From assembly GCA_937625935.1 (NCBI GenBank), contig OW569380.1, forward strand, positions 124,001 to 188,000: a DNA stretch of 64,000 nt, read 5' to 3'. Within the stretch, counting starts at the first letter, position 1. Every line of letters starts with the position of its first letter. The notes beneath the pieces are model-generated. The model worked only from the letters and a program-made list of their open reading frames with translations. It did no database searches and was not told where the DNA came from. The translations under genes and the position numbers were made by a program. The stretch comes from Tetramitus jugosus. Its lineage: Eukaryota > Heterolobosea > Eutetramitea > Acrasida > Vahlkampfiidae. This document shows positions 58,101 through 64,000 of the stretch, piece after piece.

Positions 58101-58584
58101 TTCTAGTGGCTTGAAAAACGAGAGCTGCAATCATACTGTACCGAACATCTGAAATCTTCAAATTTTGTGTCTCCAATGAAAGACTTTGATTCGATGGTGC
58201 AAATGGATGAGAGCTAAAGAGTGGACATGGTGTTTCCGTAGCAAATGGAGGTGAAGAAGCAGAGGTTAATGCTGTTGGAGTGGCTGTTGTTGAGCCGTGA
58301 GAGTGTGAGAGACCGTTGGCTCCACTTGATGCGGCAATGGATGAGGCCATTGGTGTCTCAGTGGCCTCGTGATGTTGTTGGTGATTGTTACCTGCTGTCA
58401 TTGTCGTTGGTGATGACAATAGCTTTTGATGAGAAAAGAGAACAGAAGTTCCCTGTTGTTGTTGTTGGTGATGGTGGTGATGCATGGGCGTGTTGGTGTG
58501 AAGTGGTTCAGATGCGGTTGTTATGGCTGTTGGTGAAGACACTCCTTCTTCATCATCAAGCATCATCATGTTGTCATTGTTCAT
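55192..58584 (-). CDS. C2H2 zinc-finger transcription factor with long Gln/Asn tracts
   Basis: 1130 aa. Three zinc fingers occupy residues about 1027-1109: C-x2-C...H-x3-H in CPQCPKSF..LKRHAKLH, then CSHPGCDKRF..LHTHQRIH and CSHDGCGKRF..LRRHEKIH, with the classic linker HTGERPY between fingers 2 and 3. A basic tail follows. An acidic stretch (EDVDPDAEIESDADFTDEEDD) just before the fingers could activate transcription. The first 1000 residues are Ser, Asn, Gly, His and Gln runs encoded by mixed CAA/CAG, typical of protist regulators. A conserved island near residue 145-200 (LKISDVRYSMIAALVFQATR) may be a folded domain. A sequence-specific DNA-binding role is well supported; targets are unknown. 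Confidence 0.85.
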   Translation of the reverse strand: MNNDNMMMLDDEEGVSSPTAITTASEPLHTNTPMHHHHHQQQQQGTSVLFSHQKLLSSPTTMTAGNNHQQHHEATETPMASSIAASSGANGLSHSHGSTTATPTALTSASSPPFATETPCPLFSSHPFAPSNQSLSLETQNLKISDVRYSMIAALVFQATRKFLCFPLAKLPTGCTNAPPEFSDIRLENQLQPKKALFGGKNAQKHSSRHSHHSSAGDLFFHHNNNNNNGTNSNRDSITSNSSTSMTSYSITSSHYNTGGGGGATSNRNSSSNNRFSLSLNVNHPSQSLSQHQTPSSPSNNRHLHHLQNPSHLGPSHPHQQQQQRHHRRSSSGSFFNTHGSFGSTGGLPRNNSEGRLSISSISSFNNNRNSNAFRASLSMDWADVLEVPHFGSSGGANGGGIGGGGIGSMGNVGSGGGIMNGFGSGSGGARYSALFCTSPRSSMNRLSLSSLGSGIASPPMLSPRGDDLVSSPTHEFFAHHSISNHNNSTNSSLSSLLNRGSTVAAQQQQQHQQHNGYRNSGGGINLENFKHSHGSSNFMMQNDSFSNPVYHSRMLQQQHQHQQHNGHPFPFDDPNDLNHGGNHAGGWSMDDEGISIKTEDAEMNGSGKKGKKRFMSASFNIGVGPTNKKSKDAMMDDDDDVHDDSFTHSFSNQSMSQQMSHHNNNSMGDVGETESPSSAVSTSKKGKFFGTFLSKMLPNRNKQQQQQHQQHQQQLQQQQLQQQQQQQLQQQQMQQHQMQQQQQQQNMFHTALNNNGNNANNAFVFNKTAHVQTHQFQQQQPQILSPNGFPFGRNGSNPSVQNPSAMSFTGMLGQAQPQHQDNSFTSQLQQQTQMFWQENNNRRPSETLFGGVNALATQQQQQQMFMLQQQQQQQQQHAMQHPQLQQQQPAFVNNNGAMMAQQVMPTQMQQQQSSQPVTSMQQLLQQQSQQHQTPLMSNTAAFQPHPTAAVVNNVIPMNSSPSPRVMMNVQQEVNNGNSVAMNQQQAQQQAAIDDAFDEDVDPDAEIESDADFTDEEDDGNAEDRPFKCPQCPKSFTHITNLKRHAKLHNGNKPFACSHPGCDKRFARRSDLHTHQRIHTGERPYVCSHDGCGKRFTTCSNLRRHEKIHQKKGDKKDQKVKKKKSDEVSV

Positions 58585-59389
58585 TGTTAGAATGTTTGGT
58601 ATGTCTGTGTAGTGTTATGATGACAAATGATGAAACAGTTGTTCTTGTTGTTGTTGTTGGTTACTTGCTTCTTGGAACGTTTTGTGCAAAGTATAAATAT
58701 GGAGGATGTTCTTGGTCGTTTCGGTTTTTTTGAGCTTTCGTATTTTTTTTGTTGTTGCGCAACGAATAAAAAAGCTTTTTTGTTTCTTGGGTTGGAAGAG
58801 CTGCTTGTTGTTGTTTTTTTTGCACAAAGGGGTGTGAACTACAGACCGGGTAGGATGAGAGTTGTTGTTGCTCGGTTGCCGTTTTTGTTGTTTGTTTAGG
58901 TGGTCGTGCACAATATATCAAAGCGCGTGTATTGTTTTAGTTGTACCTGGCTACGTTTTGTTAGTTCGTTGCTTGTTGTTGCTCTGCGAATCCGAATCTT
59001 TATCCTGTGACAGGGTTGTCAGTAATGATATTTTTTTGCAGCAATCAGCTATCGTGTCTCTCTGAGCGCTTGGTTTCAAATGCAGATGTCTGGATTGTTT
59101 TTTTTCTAGGAGGATCGTTTTGTTTATGCAGTGCAAAGCCAACACCAACCGACAAAAACACTGGTGTGTGGAATGATAAAAAGTGGGTGACCTAGGAGTG
59201 AACCAAATCCATTGAACAAGGGCACCACCATAAGCAACACCACAGGCAAAAAGAGTTTGCTGCGTGTGACAAGTGAAAGCAAAGATTCGTGTTCTGTCAA
59301 TCAACTCGAGCTTCCCCATATCTGGTCAATAGGCATCCATTCCATTTTGATTGTTCAATCGTAAAATAATAAAAAAAACCCGCCAAAAA
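58585..59389. promoter_or_regulatory. Long divergent intergenic region
   Basis: About 800 bp between the zinc-finger gene and the NDUFAF7-like gene. GTT/TTG-rich next to the zinc-finger start (its leader) and A-rich next to 59390. No RNA gene or repeat was recognised. Its length suggests more regulation than at other genes here. Confidence 0.4.
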
Positions 59390-61045
59390 ATGCAAGCAAG
59401 ACATCTGCTCCTCAGAACGCGCCACGCAACAACACTCACACTACAGTCATCCTTTCATAAAATACACTCAAAGCTCCATCATCATCACCAATACTATGCA
59501 ACAAACAGATTACCAACCATCCATCGATCTCCACTAGAGTCCTATGACAGAGACAAGCACTCTGCTATGCCTCCATTTGAGCTCGTAAGAGACTTTATTC
59601 AAGACTCACTCTATAACCCACAATATGGTTATTTCAATATTCAAGAACCCATTATCTTTACACGTGATGATGATCCTCACATGATGAAAATGATGACTGA
59701 CAATCAAGAAGAACGATTGAAACAATTATTATTACCATTGATTGATTTTAAATCGTTGGATGATCAACATGACTATATACAATCGTTGAAAGCGCTGTAC
59801 GCGAGTAAGAATCAAGTCTGGGGAACACCAGTCGAAGTTTTTCAACCTTGTTTGGCTCAATCCATTCTCAATTACATGCTCGATCGGTATCATCACAATA
59901 GTAATCAACAAGAAGATGATAATAGACCATTTGTGGTGTATGAAGTGGGTGGTGGAACAGGAACATGTGCAATGAATATTTTGGCCACGTTGAAATTGCA
60001 TCATCCATCCATTTATGAACGAACACAGTATCACATTGTTGAGATTAGTAGCGAGTTGCACAAGATTCAAAAGAGTCGGTTGTTGGACGAGTTTTCTGAC
60101 CATGTTCAATGTCATCACATGAGTGTGTTCGATATGGAGAAGCGGAGAGAAGAGTTGTTGAATCAGCAGGAGAAACATCACGCGTTTGTGATTGCACTGG
60201 AAGTCATGGACAATTTGCCACATGATAAAATTGTTCAGAAACCAGATGGTTCCTTCACTCAGATTGGAGTTGTTCATGTGGGTGACAATGAGAGTGGACA
60301 AGCAATCTATCAAGAGATTGAAATGCCAGTGGTGGACGCAGTTATTCAGAGGTACTTGCAGTATACGAGAGATGATTTAATAGTGACATCATCTGGTGAC
60401 AGTGATGCATCTTCGAGCTCAGTAGATGTACTCGATCCTGCACTCATGCTAGATTGTCGACCAAAGAGCAAACTCAAGGCAATTTCAAACAAGTCAACAG
60501 GTTTCATGAGAAAGATGATTGTATCACTAGTGGGACAAGGTGATGAAGTGTTCTATATTCCTACGATGCAGATGCAAATGGTTGAGATTCTGTGTTCGCT
60601 GTTCCCAAGTCATCACATGGTATTGGCCGATTTTGATCATTTGCCCAACCAGGATTTGAACATGTACAGCGAGAGTTCAATTCACAATCAGCCAATCGTG
60701 CAGAGAAAGTTTGAAAAGTCGATCAAGATGGTCAATGACCCTGCATTTAACAAGGAATACCTCAGTGCATCATTCTCCACGTACTTGGTTCCCAAGGGGT
60801 CATGCGACATTTTCTTTGAGACGCAGTTTGAGGATTTACAACGTGTGTATGCTCATTGTCGTCAAAGCCATGGCACAAGCAAGGGCTCCACTGTGATGAA
60901 GATGGCACAGTTCGTCAATCGATTCCTACCTGCAGAAGACATTGACAAGATGACCACAGCATCCGGCTACAATCCAATGCTTCTCGATTATGCAAACTTT
61001 TCCTTCCTCGTGAGTGATGTTGTGGACATGGAAATGCATAAATAA
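59390..61045 (+). CDS. NDUFAF7/MidA-like methyltransferase, mitochondrial
   Basis: 551 aa from the first ATG at 59390. The N-terminus is Arg/Thr/Leu/His-rich without acids (ARHLLLRTRHATTLTLQSS), fitting mitochondrial import. The family start pattern PPFELVRDFIQDSLYNPQYGYF matches the 'F...l.dplyGYY' of NDUFAF7/MidA. The SAM site is YEVGGGTGTCAMNIL, then YHIVEISSELHKIQKSRL, and VIALEVMDNLPHD aligns with the NE.lDa.P region. NDUFAF7 dimethylates an arginine of a complex I subunit during assembly. The divergence from the usual E-x-GPG-x-G suggests either a fast-evolving ortholog or a sister family. Confidence 0.65.
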   Translation: MQARHLLLRTRHATTLTLQSSFHKIHSKLHHHHQYYATNRLPTIHRSPLESYDRDKHSAMPPFELVRDFIQDSLYNPQYGYFNIQEPIIFTRDDDPHMMKMMTDNQEERLKQLLLPLIDFKSLDDQHDYIQSLKALYASKNQVWGTPVEVFQPCLAQSILNYMLDRYHHNSNQQEDDNRPFVVYEVGGGTGTCAMNILATLKLHHPSIYERTQYHIVEISSELHKIQKSRLLDEFSDHVQCHHMSVFDMEKRREELLNQQEKHHAFVIALEVMDNLPHDKIVQKPDGSFTQIGVVHVGDNESGQAIYQEIEMPVVDAVIQRYLQYTRDDLIVTSSGDSDASSSSVDVLDPALMLDCRPKSKLKAISNKSTGFMRKMIVSLVGQGDEVFYIPTMQMQMVEILCSLFPSHHMVLADFDHLPNQDLNMYSESSIHNQPIVQRKFEKSIKMVNDPAFNKEYLSASFSTYLVPKGSCDIFFETQFEDLQRVYAHCRQSHGTSKGSTVMKMAQFVNRFLPAEDIDKMTTASGYNPMLLDYANFSFLVSDVVDMEMHK

Positions 61046-61228
61046 AAGCAAACATGTCATGTGTTCACATCTCTGAGAAAAGAGATAGCCAATGACGTCG
61101 TTTCACTGGCTTGTCCATAATCGGTCATTGGAACCACATGTTCCAAAACACACCAGCAACAGAAAGAGATTTTTCGCTATTTCACAACAAGAACAAAAAC
61201 GAACACGCACATCAGCACCATTCACAAA

Positions 61229-63565
61229 ATGAAAAACTCTCATGACATAGATCTCATCACAAAATTCTCACCTCAACCACATCAACAACCACAACAAACA
61301 GCTCAACAACACCCCCATCACCACTTCACTCCGATTCGAAGCTTCGAAGAACACAACCCACTACAACAAAAGATTATTGACCCATTGATGCTGTCAAACG
61401 ATTTATCATCCATTGACGAAGAGAACGACCCCAATTCACTAGAGGACGACCAAGAGAGAAATGACTTGTTAGAACAATTGTCCTCTTCCAATTCATTTCT
61501 CCTTTCAACTTCCGCCGCAGGAGGTGAGAGTGGTGATGATGACGACTCTGAGATCAAGAACTACACCACGACAGACACGACGAATGACCTCTCCGAGCAT
61601 CCCTACCTGCTACAAGGTGTGTCGTCTCCTCCGCAGGCGATTTGGGGAACGACGCATCACCAAGCGACAATCGGACCAAATACAGCAAAAACGACGGAGG
61701 AATTAATCGGAGATTTACCAACCGACTGGCAGGTGCTGTCTTCGAAAACAAACAACCCTCAACATTATCTTCCGCAACAACAACAACATCAAGTCATAAC
61801 AACAACGACAAATGGTCAGACAATGATGAATCTATTGAATGACAATGTACTTATCCAGAACAACAATAACAATTCCAACAATAGCATAATTTATAATGGT
61901 CAAAACAACAGTAACAACAATAATAGTAATGATAGCAACAATATCAATCATGTGAATAGTAGAAGTAGCAGTAGTAGTAGTAGTAGTATGAATAGTATTA
62001 GTACGAACATTAATAGGATGAACATCAATATAGGAACAACATCAACACCCAATGTACAACAACCACAACAACCCATTCAATATCCTACTACAAATAACCA
62101 TAACAACACTTTTCAACAACAACAACAACAATCTTATTTCAATCAACCGCAACAACAACAATTCAATCAATCAACATCAATAGCATCGTCATCGTCATCA
62201 TCTCAATCTTCATCATCATCATCATCTTCACCGTCCATGGCCTCCTCTCTGTTCATTACACCATCTCAGGTGCATCAACTGAATAATAATCATTACAGTA
62301 GTGGTGGTGGTGGTGGTGGAGCAGCAAGTAACGTACTTTCGAATGACATGCTTTTTGGAAATTCATCAATGATGAGCATGTTAAGTAATAATAACAATAA
62401 CAGTAATACAACGATCACGACACCAGTTAATGATGAAATGTGTACGTGTCCATTGCGTTCACTGTTGAATTGTCCTTGGTATGGCAATAAGCTTTCCTTG
62501 ACGGTTCATTTGGAACAGAGCTGTTTCCCGCGTTTTTTGCGGGAAAATATCACCGCGGCGGAAAATGGTCTCCCCCAACAACCACAGCACATTCTCTTCA
62601 AAGTGCGGGATAATATTGTGGCGGGAATGAACCAGTATTTTTCGCGGGAAACAATACTACGGAATTGCGCCAAGCAGCTCCAAGTGCCAGAGGTAGTGTG
62701 CGCTGAAGTTTGGAAATGGATGCGCTCAAGCAATGAATCCTTTTTTCATGCATATGACATGATTACTCTCGTTGTTGGTCAAATTGAAATTTTTAATGAA
62801 TTAGCGCAGGAGATGCAAGCCAATCAAGACACACGCTATCATTTCAATGATCCCAACGTTGGACTGCTCTTGTCTCAACAACAACAACAACAGCAAACAC
62901 AATCACAAGTGCAGCAGCAACTCCAACCACAGCAACAATTCTTGTTGCAAAATGAGAGTCCAATGGTAGGTCATCAAACAACTGACAGCTCAAATGGTGC
63001 AACATTGTCATTGGATCTATCCAATCAACTGTTGAGACAAAACTATTCTCAAGCTTTGACACAAACCGCAGGTAGTCAACTGCCAAATTCCAATGCTTCA
63101 CAACAGTGGAGTTTGTTGTCACAGTTTCAACAAATGCAGCAACAAACAACACTGGAGAACAATAACAATGGCCGAAGCAGTAGTGCGGCATTGGTCAGTC
63201 CCACAACTGCACTTTCATCGAGAAATCAACAAGTATGGATACCTCAAGCAACAAGCAGCATGACGACCAATCCAATGATGAACAGTGGCATCGCAATGGG
63301 AGGTGCTTCTGCTGTAGGTACAACTACTCCAAGCAATATTTCCCCTTTAATGGTCAATCAGTTCGTTTCTGGTGGAGCCATGGCGAATTCTAGGATGAGA
63401 AAGGATGTCACAAAGTCCAAAGCACTCAAATTCCACAACTATAAGCAACCGACAGCAACCACACCAGGAGGTGGAAGTTCGAGGAGGCGTAGTGAATCAT
63501 CCACACCCATTTCCTTTGTGAATTACAGTGTGGCAAATCCTAGGAACAACAATAACTCACAATGA
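61229..63565 (+). CDS. Asn/Gln/Ser-rich protein with a conserved Cys/His island
   Basis: 778 aa. Long NNNN, QQQQ, SSSS tracts surround one ordered domain at about residues 405-530: CTCPLRSLLNCPWYGNKLSL, then VHLEQSCFPRFLRENITAA, HILFKVRDNIVAGMNQYFSRET and VPEVVCAEVWKWMRSSNESFF. Cysteines and a histidine (C-x-C, C-W, H-x5-C) could bind zinc. The rest of the domain looks all-helical, maybe DNA-binding. The C-terminus is basic (SRMRKDVTKSKALKF, SRRRSESS). The overall style is that of protist transcription regulators. No family recognised. Confidence 0.6.
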   Translation: MKNSHDIDLITKFSPQPHQQPQQTAQQHPHHHFTPIRSFEEHNPLQQKIIDPLMLSNDLSSIDEENDPNSLEDDQERNDLLEQLSSSNSFLLSTSAAGGESGDDDDSEIKNYTTTDTTNDLSEHPYLLQGVSSPPQAIWGTTHHQATIGPNTAKTTEELIGDLPTDWQVLSSKTNNPQHYLPQQQQHQVITTTTNGQTMMNLLNDNVLIQNNNNNSNNSIIYNGQNNSNNNNSNDSNNINHVNSRSSSSSSSSMNSISTNINRMNINIGTTSTPNVQQPQQPIQYPTTNNHNNTFQQQQQQSYFNQPQQQQFNQSTSIASSSSSSQSSSSSSSSPSMASSLFITPSQVHQLNNNHYSSGGGGGGAASNVLSNDMLFGNSSMMSMLSNNNNNSNTTITTPVNDEMCTCPLRSLLNCPWYGNKLSLTVHLEQSCFPRFLRENITAAENGLPQQPQHILFKVRDNIVAGMNQYFSRETILRNCAKQLQVPEVVCAEVWKWMRSSNESFFHAYDMITLVVGQIEIFNELAQEMQANQDTRYHFNDPNVGLLLSQQQQQQQTQSQVQQQLQPQQQFLLQNESPMVGHQTTDSSNGATLSLDLSNQLLRQNYSQALTQTAGSQLPNSNASQQWSLLSQFQQMQQQTTLENNNNGRSSSAALVSPTTALSSRNQQVWIPQATSSMTTNPMMNSGIAMGGASAVGTTTPSNISPLMVNQFVSGGAMANSRMRKDVTKSKALKFHNYKQPTATTPGGGSSRRRSESSTPISFVNYSVANPRNNNNSQ

Positions 63566-63682
63566 CAGCATCAGAACATAAATGATGGTGGCAGCAATAG
63601 TTTGTTAACGATTTTTTTACAATTCCTTCTCGAATGTATCAGTGTTAGGGTCAAGGAGGATGTTTAGGGCAATCTATTAGCT

Positions 63683-64000
63683 CTACTCTTGAGTTGGAGT
63701 AGACGATGCACCGTTCGGATTCATAATCTGAGTCAAGGTGGGGTGGACAAGGTTGCTAATGAAGCGGTTTCTCTTTGAAACCTCATTGTCCTTATACTCC
63801 AGGTCTCGCTTCAGCAATTTCTTCTTGTTCTTCAATTGTTGAATCTTGTTATTCAATCGAGTCGTCAGGCTCTTCAATTCATTTATCTCGTTCCAGGCCG
63901 ATTCAAGTTGAGACACCTGGTTCTGCATATCAGCGTTCAAGTTATTGATGTGTTCAGAACTTTCATCCAACCTTGAAGCAAGAATCTTGTTCTGTTCTAT
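63683..64000 (-). CDS. Coiled-coil protein, C-terminal part (runs off the window)
   Basis: The frame is open from the window edge to a stop at 63683, about 105 residues. It is nearly all heptad-type coiled coil (INNLNADMQNQVSQLESAWN, LTTRLNNKIQQLKNKKKLLK) followed by a short tail (LVHPTLTQIMNPNGASSTPT). No ATG was required, because the upstream sequence stays open beyond 64000. The function cannot be told from this part; structural proteins, kinesin-like or centrosomal proteins have such ends. Confidence 0.65.
   Translation of the reverse strand: MEQNKILASRLDESSEHINNLNADMQNQVSQLESAWNEINELKSLTTRLNNKIQQLKNKKKLLKRDLEYKDNEVSKRNRFISNLVHPTLTQIMNPNGASSTPTQE

Overview
The window looks like nuclear DNA of an amoeboid protist, most likely a heterolobosean of the Naegleria type (inference). 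The reasons are compact, mostly intron-less genes, long Asn/Gln/His-rich tracts, use of all three stop codons, eukaryotic tRNA genes ending in T-runs, and families such as KCTD-type BTB, MAPR cytochrome b5-like, FHA/coiled-coil, NDUFAF7-like and M1 aminopeptidase. No database search was possible. Names rest on motifs read from the translations. Borders of decayed repeats are good to about 20 bp.

Layout. 0-9.4 kb: a tRNA-Cys and a damaged tRNA-Lys gene face away from each other across a block of non-LTR (LINE-like) retrotransposon copies, broken by an integrase-type relic. 9.4-15.6 kb: gene-poor, with gene remnants and a SAP-domain ORF cut by a LINE fragment. 15.6-25.3 kb: tRNA-Asp, a 5'-truncated LINE copy with a perfect 17-bp target-site duplication, ORF1 relics, then a convergent two-gene unit (1101-aa transposase-like protein and 219-aa partner). 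25.4-43.6 kb: ordinary genes (membrane glycoprotein, COQ3-like methyltransferase, FHA/coiled-coil protein, M1 aminopeptidase, MAPR protein, asparaginase with ankyrin repeats, KCTD-type BTB protein, RCC1-like protein), with tRNA-Glu and another LINE copy at 38.3-38.9 kb. 43.9-48.9 kb: five LINE copies stacked upstream of tRNA-Phe. 48.9-64 kb: ordinary genes (TPR protein, HAD-fold RNA-repair-like protein, alpha/beta hydrolase lacking its serine, C2H2 zinc-finger protein, NDUFAF7-like methyltransferase, Asn/Gln-rich proteins).

Main discovery. Every tRNA gene seen here (Cys, Lys, Asp, Glu, Phe) has a LINE-like copy in its 5' flank. Each copy is oriented away from the tRNA, with its 5' end roughly 25-60 bp from the mature tRNA 5' end. 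At tRNA-Phe the same target sequence was hit at least five times and is repeated between the copies. This recalls the tRNA-gene-targeted TRE elements of Dictyostelium, in what appears to be another lineage.

The elements encode ORF1 (putative RNA-binding protein with coiled coil) and ORF2 (apurinic-type endonuclease, reverse transcriptase, C-terminal CCHC knuckle). A subfamily carries ORF1 only. The 3' ends share a layout: a hairpin over or next to the ORF2 stop codon, a second hairpin whose sequence differs from copy to copy, then AATAAA and a small CAAC/GTTG hairpin just before poly(A). Shape is conserved while sequence is not, which suggests a selected RNA structure.
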